Assembly: GCA_947447155.1 (NCBI GenBank)
Contig: CANFIN010000010.1
Coordinates: forward strand, 1-50,833
Direction of reading: 5' to 3'
Source: Bacteroidota bacterium
GTDB taxonomy: Bacteria; Bacteroidota; Bacteroidia; AKYH767-A; OLB10
Length of the DNA stretch: 50,833 bases
The notes below the pieces were generated by a model that was not told the origin of the DNA, did no database searches, and was given only the letters and a program-made list of their open reading frames with translations. Shown here one piece after another: positions 24,063 through 31,267 of this stretch. The position numbers and the translations under genes are program-made. Numbering within the stretch: position 1 is the first letter of the stretch; the number at the start of each line of letters is the position of its first letter.

Positions 24063-25970
24063 TTAAGGTCTTTCTAATGAAGGGTCAAGTTTATATGCTT
24101 GCTGAAAACTCTGCTCAGCATTGATGGAATCACCATTAAGTTTATATGCAGAAGAAAGATAATAATATATTTGTGAACCTTTTGGTTGAATAATAGTTGC
24201 TTTTTTAAAGCAGTCTATCGCTTGTGGGTAATTATTTTTAGTTCCATAAGCTATTCCCAAATAAACTAATGCATCAAGATTTTTAGGATTGTCATTAATT
24301 ATTTTACTATATAAATCTATTGCTTTATCATATTCACCTTTTGTAAAATACGCACTTGCTAAATAACTTTTATCTTTTGGGTTTATTTCTAGTGCTTTCT
24401 TAAAGTAAAATTCTGCATTATCGATACTGTCAATTAAAAGATAACCCGAACCTAAACAATTTAATGCGTCATAATTTTTAGGATAAATTTCTATTGACTT
24501 TTTCAATTCTTCTATTCCTCTTAAGTTCAAATCAACAAATGTCGATCGATCATTTTCATTAGGAGCTATTGTTTTAATAATTTCATTTCCCAGGAAACTA
24601 TGAGCTCGAGCATTTTTAGGCATGTATTCAATATCATGTGAAAAAAGAGTGAAATTATCTTTCCAATCACGATTTCTGCTTATTGTTCCTATCGAATAAA
24701 TAAATCCAATCAAAGAACATATTAAAATAATTTTCTTATTGCTATTAAAGAAAGAATTAAAATTAACATAGTTGATGGCATTAAGTTGGGTGTTTGTAAA
24801 TTTCATTAACAACAATCCAATTGAAAAGCAAAACCCGAATGAAGCAAAATAGATAAAACGTTCAGCCATCGATACACCTAGAAGGAAAAACATATTACTG
24901 AAAATAGAAAGAGTTACTAAATAAAAAAGAACCCCAAATGCAAGTAAATGCTTCTTTAAAAAACCTATTACTCCATAAATAAATAATCCAACGTATATTA
25001 AAATCGAAAGTATCGATGGAATACTGTAGCTATTCTCTAAAGGTATTTGGTTAAATGAATAATCATATAATAATGGGCTAGGATAAATTAGCAACTTCAA
25101 GTAATAAACTAATATTCGAACCTCATTTGTAAATCTATGAAATGAATCAGTAGATAATATAAGTGGATTTAATAATCCATTTAACGATTCATCCCCCGTA
25201 CTTCTACTTAAAACATAAAAACGAATAATCAAAAAGAGGATGGCTACAGCAAAAAGACTAATTGCGGTGGTAACTATTTCTTTTCTATCATTGGATCTGA
25301 AATATAAAAAACATAAGGGTATTCCAGCAACCATAGTAATTGTGCTTTCTTTAGAAATTAATGCTAAAAAAAAGAAAACCATTCCTGTCCCCAATCTTGA
25401 CATTGATTTGTTTTCGAAATAATCACAAAAAACATTTAATGCTGCAAACGAAAATAAAAATCCTAGTATTTCATCCAAGCTTTTAATATTTGCTACAACT
25501 TCGGTATGAATTGGATGTGTAATAAAGAGCATTGTAACAATCAAAGGAAGAACGATATTGTAATTCTTCATTAGTTTGGTAAATGTCATAAATATAAAAT
25601 AGCCTGTTAATGCATATAAAAGTATGTTAACTAAATGAGCTAGTGAAGGGTTGTTTGGAGTTATCCACCATTCAAGTGCGAAAATGGCAACCGGTAATGG
25701 ACGATATAATCCGTCATTAGATGTATAGTATCCATATCGATAATGGTGTGTGAAAATATCAACTATAGCCCTTGGACCTTGAGTAGTTATACTATTATCC
25801 GCTATTGTAGAAAAATCATCTAAAACATAGTTATGATGAAGTGTATTCCAATATAGAAAAAAACCTATTCCAAAAATTATCCAAGCTAAAATCCGATTTA
25901 GTCGGTTATTATTTTCGATAATTCCTTTTTTTTGATCTAATGAATTAGTTCTAGGATTTTTCAGCTTCAT
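24063..25970 (-). CDS. TMTC-like polytopic membrane protein with C-terminal TPR repeats
   Basis: A 635-residue protein. Residues 28-430 hold about 10-11 membrane helices. The first luminal-type loop carries NYVLDDFSTI, with an acidic Asp pair near the first helix as in GT-C/PMT-type O-mannosyltransferases, and YRPLPVAIFALEW follows; both recall TMTC proteins. Residues ~445-635 contain about five tetratricopeptide repeats (for example AEFYFKKALEINPKDKSYL and YDKAIDLYSKIINDNPKNLDAL). TMTC homologues transfer mannose to proteins in animals; in bacteria the substrate is unknown, and the protein may modify surface proteins. It has its own promoter-like box and sits alone in the accessory region. 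Confidence 0.8.
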   Translation of the reverse strand: MKLKNPRTNSLDQKKGIIENNNRLNRILAWIIFGIGFFLYWNTLHHNYVLDDFSTIADNSITTQGPRAIVDIFTHHYRYGYYTSNDGLYRPLPVAIFALEWWITPNNPSLAHLVNILLYALTGYFIFMTFTKLMKNYNIVLPLIVTMLFITHPIHTEVVANIKSLDEILGFLFSFAALNVFCDYFENKSMSRLGTGMVFFFLALISKESTITMVAGIPLCFLYFRSNDRKEIVTTAISLFAVAILFLIIRFYVLSRSTGDESLNGLLNPLILSTDSFHRFTNEVRILVYYLKLLIYPSPLLYDYSFNQIPLENSYSIPSILSILIYVGLFIYGVIGFLKKHLLAFGVLFYLVTLSIFSNMFFLLGVSMAERFIYFASFGFCFSIGLLLMKFTNTQLNAINYVNFNSFFNSNKKIILICSLIGFIYSIGTISRNRDWKDNFTLFSHDIEYMPKNARAHSFLGNEIIKTIAPNENDRSTFVDLNLRGIEELKKSIEIYPKNYDALNCLGSGYLLIDSIDNAEFYFKKALEINPKDKSYLASAYFTKGEYDKAIDLYSKIINDNPKNLDALVYLGIAYGTKNNYPQAIDCFKKATIIQPKGSQIYYYLSSAYKLNGDSINAEQSFQQAYKLDPSLERP

Positions 25971-25991
25971 TTTAATCTAGTTAAATTACGA

Positions 25992-25999
25992 CAAATGTA
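25992..25999 (-). promoter_or_regulatory. -7 box TACATTTG of the TMTC-like gene
   Basis: TACATTTG on the minus strand matches TAnnTTTG and lies 21 bases upstream of the ATG. No -33 TTTG is seen at the usual distance. Confidence 0.5.
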
Positions 26000-26026
26000 A
26001 ATAATTACAACTGAAAGAGGAGCTAA

Positions 26027-26194
26027 CCCTGCAGCAACAATGAAATAAAGGAAGAGGTTAAACTCGATTTTATTAATTTTTATTCAGTAGAAGAAATCAC
26101 GGCTCTTTTAAAAGAAGCTAGATACGAAAATGTAAGGTTTCGAATATGCAGCAAATTCAAGAAGAAAGAATCGGAGATAAAAATCCTTTTTTAG
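26027..26194 (+). pseudogene. Fragment resembling the end of a SAM-dependent methyltransferase
   Basis: A plus-strand frame open for 55 codons, preceded by a stop and lacking a start. Its translation contains FYSVEEITALLKEARYENVRF, the pattern (Y-S-x-E-E-I..LL-x-E-A-G/R-F/Y-x-x-V) found at the end of class I methyltransferase domains, followed by a basic tail. The catalytic part is missing. Taken as the decayed 3' end of a lost gene; too short for the ORF track. Confidence 0.45.
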
Positions 26195-26712
26195 AAAATA
26201 ACAGTTGCTGGGTTTTGAATATCTAAGCAGATTAATTAGTAGGTGCATCCATAATAATTAAAATAGCTTGTAGCAAATGCTATGCAGTGTAGGTGCGAAC
26301 AAGAAATCTGATTTGTGATTAAATAATTATAAAAGCAAGCCCTTGGAAATGCCTATTAAAATAGGGATATAGCTTCGCTGATTTTCATTTCTTTTTCTTA
26401 AGACGTCCCAATAGCATTTTAGCGTATTGAAAGTTAAGCCCCTTAAATAGCTGAAAAGCGTTATATCCAATAGCATATTGCTTATCCCTAAAAATCAAAC
26501 TTGATAATTTAAATGTGACATATTCATATGTGAATCCTAAAACTAAAAGGTATTATTCTATAACTTAAAATAGGTTTTTGAATATTACTTTTATTTTCAT
26601 AAGAACTTAGCGAAATCATATATGTAAATGAACGACATCTATGTCACATTTTTTATTGACGTTAATCTTCTATTTAATAAATCATCAATTAATAAATAAA
26701 AAAAATTAAAAA
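26195..26712. other. Intergenic region upstream of the Csp gene
   Basis: Apart from the minus-strand remnant at 26385-26552, I see no gene or RNA in this stretch. The AT-rich end (26640-26712) includes TTGACG at 26656, a possible -35-like element for the copper-storage gene, but no clear TAnnTTTG box. Confidence 0.4.
26385..26552 (-). pseudogene. Protein-like C-terminal remnant on the minus strand
   Basis: An open minus-strand frame of about 55 codons with no start codon, ending in TGA after a lysine-rich tail. The translation has a hydrophobic start (YLLVLGFTYEYV), then FRDKQYAIGYNAFQLFKGL and LLGRLKKKK, which looks like the membrane-proximal end of a glycosyltransferase-like or other enzyme. 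The family is not recognised. Read as the residue of a decayed gene next to the methyltransferase fragment. Confidence 0.35.
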
Positions 26713-27114
26713 ATGAAAAAACTAATCTTATTATTAATTGCAGTTGGCTTTATTGCAGCTGCAACAAAAACTTCTTCAGCAAATAACACTTACATCCTAA
26801 ACGACAAGAATAAGGCTTGCATTGAAGCATGTAATACTTGTATTGCTTCTTGCAAAAAAGTACAAGCGATGCATTCGAAAGAAAAAAACACGAAAATGGC
26901 AGAGTGCGCAAAACTCTGTAAGGAATGCGCTGCTTCTTGTGCAGATTGTGTTAAAGCAATCAAAGCAAACAATCCAAAAATCAAGGACAAGTGTTTAGAA
27001 ACTGCCACAGTATGTGAAAAGTGCGCAACAGAATGCGACAAGTTCAGTAATGCCAATTGTAAAAAATGCGCCACTGACTGTCGTACAGCAGCAAAACATT
27101 GCAGAGAAATGTAA
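26713..27114 (+). CDS. Exported four-helix-bundle copper storage protein (Csp-like)
   Basis: A 133-residue protein with an N-terminal signal peptide (LILLLIAVGFIAAA, residues 4-17, cleavage near residue 23). The mature part is helical and carries 17 Cys, mostly spaced C-x2-C, C-x3-C or C-x2-3-C along helices (CIEACNTCIASC, CAKLCKECAASCADC, VCEKCATEC, CKKCATDC). This is the DUF326/Csp arrangement, where thiols line the inside of a four-helix bundle and bind many Cu(I) ions. The signal peptide points to a Csp1-like extracytosolic protein. No copper pump or regulator gene is adjacent. A strong terminator follows, so it is monocistronic. Confidence 0.9.
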   Translation: MKKLILLLIAVGFIAAATKTSSANNTYILNDKNKACIEACNTCIASCKKVQAMHSKEKNTKMAECAKLCKECAASCADCVKAIKANNPKIKDKCLETATVCEKCATECDKFSNANCKKCATDCRTAAKHCREM

Positions 27115-27140
27115 TATTTCATCTCTTAAAAAAAACCAAA

Positions 27141-27171
27141 AAACCGCATAGTATTCTATGCGGTTTTTTTC
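27141..27171 (+). terminator. Intrinsic terminator of the Csp gene
   Basis: AAACCGCATAG and CTATGCGGTTT form a perfect 11-bp stem with a TATT loop, followed by TTTT. Confidence 0.92.
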
Positions 27172-27183
27172 TGTCGCCTAAGT

Positions 27184-27330
27184 CTAAAACTGGCACCAAT
27201 AATCTATGAACGTTGAGTATGCTGATAGTTGTAATTGGGCTTTTAAAATGACGGGTTTTGGTGGGCTGATTTTCAACTTATGTTCCAAAGAATTACCGAT
27301 ATCTCCCTCGAGTACTAAAAGTTCCCTCAC
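27184..27330 (-). CDS. Orphan small ORF of 48 codons (uncertain)
   Basis: A minus-strand ORF with a GTG start right after an in-frame stop. Its translation (containing LEGDIGNSLEHKLKISPPKP and a C-terminal FIDYWCQF) has a mixed, protein-like composition. No family is recognised, and no promoter or Shine-Dalgarno is seen. It may be a fragment of a larger lost gene or chance. Confidence 0.25.
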   Translation of the reverse strand: MRELLVLEGDIGNSLEHKLKISPPKPVILKAQLQLSAYSTFIDYWCQF

Positions 27331-27432
27331 TTAGTATATCAACCAATCATTAAACGAAATCAACGGTTTCTTGTTTTAAGGAATCCTCAAGTCAAGCATA
27401 AAGTCCAACCATAGCATACTGTTCCCTTATCT

Positions 27433-27452
27433 GATTTTGAAGATTCAAAATC
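27433..27452. repeat. Perfect inverted repeat GATTTTGAA-ga-TTCAAAATC
   Basis: Nine-bp arms with a two-base centre, 24 bp upstream of the -33 element of the SRPBCC gene. Too short a loop for a good terminator; more like a binding site for a dimeric regulator. Confidence 0.5.
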
Positions 27453-27475
27453 TCAGATCCTCTAACCATTTTTCA

Positions 27476-27510
27476 TTTGAATAATCGCTTTAGTTTTAAT
27501 ACTAATTTTG
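27476..27510 (+). promoter_or_regulatory. Promoter of the SRPBCC gene
   Basis: TTTG at 27476-27479 and TAATTTTG at 27503-27510 with a 23-bp spacer, 19 bases before the ATG. Confidence 0.6.
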
Positions 27511-27529
27511 CTACTCTTAAACCAATAAC

Positions 27530-27979
27530 ATGGTAGGCAACAAAATTTCATTACATAGAATCTTAAAGGCAAGTCCTGAAAAAGTTTATGAAGCATTTGT
27601 GGATGCAGACTCATTAGCATCATGGATGCCTCCTAACGGATTTATTGGTAAGGTGCATCAAATGGATTTAAAAGTGGGCGGACATTATAAAATGTCGTTT
27701 ACTAATTTTACAACAGGCAACAGTCATGCTTTTGGTGGAGAGTACCTCGAAATCATTCCCAATGAGCTATTAGTGTACACCGATGAGTTCGCAGATCCGA
27801 ATTTGCCAGGTCAAATAATCACAAGAATCGAATTGCGTAAAGTAGTATGTGGTACCGAGCTTATCGCTTCTCAAGAGGGGATCCCTGATATTATTCCTGT
27901 TGAAATGTGTTATCTCGGCTGGCAAGAATCACTTGATAAGCTAAAGTGTTTGGTGGAGCCTAATATCCCTGATGCATAA
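27530..27979 (+). CDS. SRPBCC (AHSA1-like) domain protein
   Basis: A 149-residue single-domain cytoplasmic protein of the START/Bet v1-like SRPBCC superfamily, AHSA1 group (PF08327). The N-terminal HRILKASPEKVYEAFVDADSLASWMPP pattern, the VGGHYKMSF strand, and the long C-terminal helix (GWQESLDKLKCLVE) are all present. The domain forms a deep hydrophobic ligand cavity; specific ligands for such stand-alone bacterial proteins are usually unknown. It is monocistronic with its own promoter and possible upstream operator. Confidence 0.88.
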   Translation: MVGNKISLHRILKASPEKVYEAFVDADSLASWMPPNGFIGKVHQMDLKVGGHYKMSFTNFTTGNSHAFGGEYLEIIPNELLVYTDEFADPNLPGQIITRIELRKVVCGTELIASQEGIPDIIPVEMCYLGWQESLDKLKCLVEPNIPDA

Positions 27980-28190
27980 TTGTTCTGCAGAAAACATGAA
28001 TTAATCACGATTCATTGATTTTATGAGAGTGCGTTCGGTCGTTTTTAATAGGCTCAGTTTTAATTAGGATGTCACGTATTTAAGTGAATTAATCCATTAT
28101 ATTATGACAATTATAAGGGTGTTTCCATCTAATTATTTGAAATTCACAAGATTTATTGAAATAAATGTCGAAAAGATGGATTATTATGTG

Positions 28191-28198
28191 TATGTTTG
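28191..28198 (+). promoter_or_regulatory. -7 box TATGTTTG of the cold-shock gene
   Basis: Matches TAnnTTTG, 28 bases before the ATG. The predicted 5' leader is only about 20 bases, too short for the long cold-sensing leader of enteric cspA. Confidence 0.55.
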
Positions 28199-28226
28199 TC
28201 ATTCAATAAATTAAAAAAAATAAAAA

Positions 28227-28418
28227 ATGAAAAATGGAGTAGTTAAATTCTTTAATTCAACAAAAGGATTTGGTTTTATTAAAGACGCAGAAACTGGAGA
28301 AGAAATCTTTGTACACGTAAGTGGTTTAAAAGATGACATCCGTGAAAATGACAACGTGACTTTTGATGTCGAGAACGGTAAAAAAGGTTTAAATGCTGTT
28401 AATGTAAAGTTAGCATAA
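28227..28418 (+). CDS. Cold-shock domain RNA-binding protein
   Basis: A 63-residue protein made of a single cold-shock domain (OB fold). RNP-like motifs KGFGFI (residues 13-18) and EIFVHVS (26-32) carry the aromatic residues that stack on single-stranded RNA or DNA. It probably acts as an RNA chaperone that keeps mRNA open for translation. A strong terminator follows, so it is transcribed alone. The nearby 28544 gene carries a second cold-shock domain. Confidence 0.95.
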   Translation: MKNGVVKFFNSTKGFGFIKDAETGEEIFVHVSGLKDDIRENDNVTFDVENGKKGLNAVNVKLA

Positions 28419-28439
28419 TTAAATTCTTTAATAAACACT

Positions 28440-28475
28440 AGCCCATCCTTGTAGAAACCTGGATGGGCTTTTTAT
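28440..28475 (+). terminator. Intrinsic terminator of the cold-shock gene
   Basis: AGCCCATCC and GGATGGGCT form a 9-bp stem around a 12-base loop, followed by a T-run (TTTTTATTT). Confidence 0.88.
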
Positions 28476-28543
28476 TTGTACTCAAATCAAATGGGTATAG
28501 AAATAAATCAGAAAAGCCGTAATTGGATTTTTGCAATTCTTGT

Positions 28544-28984
28544 TTAAACTACAAGCTTTACATTCACCGCATAAAATCCACGGTCACCTTTTTCAATATC
28601 AAATGTTACTTTATTTCCCGGTTTAATCGGTGTGCTTAGTGCTGAGGAGTGAACAAAAATACTATCATTACTATTAGAATCTTTTATAAATCCATAACCC
28701 TTAGCTTCATCAAATGAGAAAACAGTGCCCGTTTTAATTTCTGGTTCTTCATTGGCCGTTTGGCGGGTAACTGAAATTTCAATACTATCCAGGTCAACTG
28801 GAAGTCGTTGTGGAGGCGGTGTGGAAGAGATTCGTCCGAATTCATCTACATAAGCTATCATTTCATCGAATGATTTTGCCTTTGTTGTTTTTCGATCAGC
28901 CTTTTTCTCTAGCTTTTCTTTACGCTCTTTTTGCTTTCTCTTTTCTCTATCTTTCTTAGTAGATGTGCTACTGGATTTTGCCAT
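28544..28984 (-). CDS. Cold-shock domain protein with basic N-terminal extension
   Basis: A 146-residue protein. Residues 1-40 are very rich in Lys, Arg and Glu (KKDREKRKQKERKEKLEKK), probably a charged helix that binds nucleic acid. Residues 41-80 form a linker with FDEMIAYVDEFGRI. Residues 84-146 are a cold-shock domain with KGYGFI and SIFVHSS. Cold-shock proteins with such a lysine-rich leader are common in Bacteroidota and absent from enterics. Its function is likely RNA binding; its specific targets are unknown. It lies downstream of the NRAMP gene on the same strand with a 102-base gap. Confidence 0.9.
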   Translation of the reverse strand: MAKSSSTSTKKDREKRKQKERKEKLEKKADRKTTKAKSFDEMIAYVDEFGRISSTPPPQRLPVDLDSIEISVTRQTANEEPEIKTGTVFSFDEAKGYGFIKDSNSNDSIFVHSSALSTPIKPGNKVTFDIEKGDRGFYAVNVKLVV

Positions 28985-29086
28985 TAATTTTTTTTTGCAA
29001 GGTACGCAGGAAAAATTTCATATTCATTAAAAAATGGAATCTTATTTTCTAAAGATTCCACAATTTTTTAAAAGCGACTATTTTGC

Positions 29087-30352
29087 TCAGTTGATTTGAA
29101 AATAAATCAGCATTCCTGCAGCAATACTCATAATTATTAAAGCCGCGAATCCAATAATATTTGTCTTTCTGTCATTCACAAATTCGCCCATCACACTTTT
29201 ATTATTTGAGATATGTAAAATGATTCCAATTAAAACCGGCGCCGTAATGCCGTATAAAATAGCTGTATAAATTAATGCTTTAATAGGAGAGAGGCCAATA
29301 TAGTTAATTGATAAGCCCACCAATAATGAAATAGCAATAATCACATAAAAACCTTTTGCTTCGTGAAATTTTTTATCTAATCCTTGTTCCCATCCAAATG
29401 TCTCTGTGAAAATATATGACAGGGATCCACTTAATACTGGTATTGCGATAAGTCCAGTTCCAATCACACCAATAGCAAATAATAAGTAGGCCATATCGCC
29501 AGCCAATGGTTTTAATGCCAATGCTGCTTGTTCAACTGTATCTATTTGCGTAACCCCTGCCGGAAATAAAACACTACCTGTAGTTAGAATAATAAAATAC
29601 ATCACTAAACCGGATATCGCCATTCCAAAATCAACATCATTTTTCATTTCATGAATTATTTTCTTATTCACGATTAGATGGTTTCTTCGATTTTTCATTT
29701 CTTCTACTTCAACCGAAGCCTGCCAAAAAAATAAATAAGGAGAAATAGTTGTTCCGAGTATGCCTACTAACACCATCAGATACGCTTTGCTCCACTCGAA
29801 CGAGGGGATAAACGTAGCTTTAATGATTGCTGATAGATCTTGTTTGTACAAAAATGGAACGATGAAGTAAACCAACATTACCACACATAAATTCTTTAAT
29901 AAAGAAGCCATGCGCTGATAGGGCAGATAAACAATCATTATCAACAATATAACGGTGAACAGTACCGAAAAATAACTTTGGTCAATGGATGGGAATAACA
30001 AATTGCCTACAGCTCCCATACCTGCTATATCTGCACCGATGTTTAAAACAATGGCAGGAAAGCTGAATAAGAGCATTACATATAAAACCCATCTCGGATA
30101 ATTTTTTTTTAATGTGCCTGTTAACCCTTGCGATGTAACTAATCCAATCTTTGCACACATCTGTTGGATAACTGCCATTAAAGGAAAAGCAACGATGGCA
30201 GTCCATAATGTTTTTAACCCAAATGCCGCTCCGGCCTGCGAGTAGGTAGCAATTCCTGATGGGTCATCATCACTCGCACCTGTCACTAATCCTGGACCGA
30301 CTTTTCCCCAAACGGATTGGAGTTTTTTTGTTAGCGATTTTTGGTGAGCCAT
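29087..30352 (-). CDS. NRAMP-family divalent metal transporter, divergent subgroup
   Basis: A 421-residue protein with about 11 membrane helices and the NRAMP fold pattern (PF01566). In helix 1 the canonical DPGN metal motif is replaced by ASDDDPSGIATYSQAG. In helix 6 the canonical MPH is replaced by TISPYLFFWQAS. Both define metal selectivity in studied Mn/Fe transporters, so the substrate is uncertain; related divergent members have been tied to other ions. The remaining sequence (GPGLVTGASDDDPSG) is a recognised subgroup of bacterial NRAMP-like proteins. It is 18 bases after the sterol-desaturase-like gene in a minus-strand run starting at thiolase. No manganese or iron riboswitch is seen. 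Confidence 0.88.
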   Translation of the reverse strand: MAHQKSLTKKLQSVWGKVGPGLVTGASDDDPSGIATYSQAGAAFGLKTLWTAIVAFPLMAVIQQMCAKIGLVTSQGLTGTLKKNYPRWVLYVMLLFSFPAIVLNIGADIAGMGAVGNLLFPSIDQSYFSVLFTVILLIMIVYLPYQRMASLLKNLCVVMLVYFIVPFLYKQDLSAIIKATFIPSFEWSKAYLMVLVGILGTTISPYLFFWQASVEVEEMKNRRNHLIVNKKIIHEMKNDVDFGMAISGLVMYFIILTTGSVLFPAGVTQIDTVEQAALALKPLAGDMAYLLFAIGVIGTGLIAIPVLSGSLSYIFTETFGWEQGLDKKFHEAKGFYVIIAISLLVGLSINYIGLSPIKALIYTAILYGITAPVLIGIILHISNNKSVMGEFVNDRKTNIIGFAALIIMSIAAGMLIYFQIN

Positions 30353-30370
30353 ATTTTTAAAAGTAAAACG

Positions 30371-31258
30371 TTATTCGTTGTTTATTTCAGCTCTTAATTG
30401 GTCTGATGTTTTTGTAGTGCCATCATGACTCCATCCTGGTGGCATAAATAAGTACTTAAGTTTGTTTTTTAAGCCAACAGGTTTTTTAAAATCACTCCAT
30501 ATCGATTGCCATTCGTGCGTTACTATTCTTACGGGATGATATCTTTCATCTAGCGGCTTCGTCAAGCCGTAAAAAATTTTTTCTTCACCATTTTCTTCTT
30601 CAAATGTTCCGAATAATTTATCCCAAATTATCAAAACCATTCCCATGTTCCTATCAAGATATCTGACATTGCTTGCATGATGTACTCGATGGTGTGAAGG
30701 GCTTACAAATACAGACTCAAACCATGCTGGCATTTTATCAATATACTGCGTATGCACTAATATTCCGTATATCTGCGTAGCTGCAAAAACAAAAATGATA
30801 TCCAACGGAGAAAACCCTAATATCGCTAATGGAATAAAATACACAAATCGATAAAGTGGCTGAAATACCGATGAGCGAAATCCAGTAGTTAAATTAAATT
30901 CTTCAGATGAATGATGTGTAACATGCACAGCCCAGAATAATCGTATTTGATGATCGAAGCGATGTTCCCAGTAATACATAAAATCTTCAGCAATAAAAAT
31001 GGCAATCCAGTAGAGTAGGGAATTGTTCCATGTTTCTATTATACGATGCTCGTAAAACCATAAAAGTACTCCTACATATATCACACGGAATAAAACATCA
31101 ATACCACCATTCAAAATGCTTAAGTAAATATTCAGTATAGTTTCTTTAAAAGAATAAAATTTTCTAAGTTGAATATTACTTAAAATAATTTCAGCCAGTA
31201 TCACCAAAATGTAAATCGGTGCGCTGATTAATAATATCCATTGCTCTTTTAACGGCAT
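30371..31258 (-). CDS. Sterol desaturase/fatty acid hydroxylase family protein
   Basis: A 295-residue membrane enzyme of the fatty acid hydroxylase superfamily (PF04116). Hydrophobic helices near residues 9-28, 40-70 and 155-175 anchor it. The di-iron His boxes are intact: EHRFDH, HVTHHSSE and PSHHRVHHASN. Family members use O2 to hydroxylate or desaturate lipids. The substrate in Bacteroidota is not certain and could be membrane fatty acids or carotenoids. It begins nine bases after the thiolase gene, suggesting co-expression with lipid metabolism. Confidence 0.88.
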   Translation of the reverse strand: MPLKEQWILLISAPIYILVILAEIILSNIQLRKFYSFKETILNIYLSILNGGIDVLFRVIYVGVLLWFYEHRIIETWNNSLLYWIAIFIAEDFMYYWEHRFDHQIRLFWAVHVTHHSSEEFNLTTGFRSSVFQPLYRFVYFIPLAILGFSPLDIIFVFAATQIYGILVHTQYIDKMPAWFESVFVSPSHHRVHHASNVRYLDRNMGMVLIIWDKLFGTFEEENGEEKIFYGLTKPLDERYHPVRIVTHEWQSIWSDFKKPVGLKNKLKYLFMPPGWSHDGTTKTSDQLRAEINNE

Positions 31259-31267
31259 AATGATTTT

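Larger units (their letters stand above)
27172..27475. other. Intergenic region between Csp terminator and SRPBCC promoter
   Basis: It contains one small minus-strand ORF candidate (27184-27330) and a perfect inverted repeat (27433-27452). Nothing else is recognisable. Confidence 0.4.

Noticed and set aside
26790-27122. Minus-strand 110-residue ORF
   Set aside because: Antisense shadow of the Cys-rich copper-storage gene.
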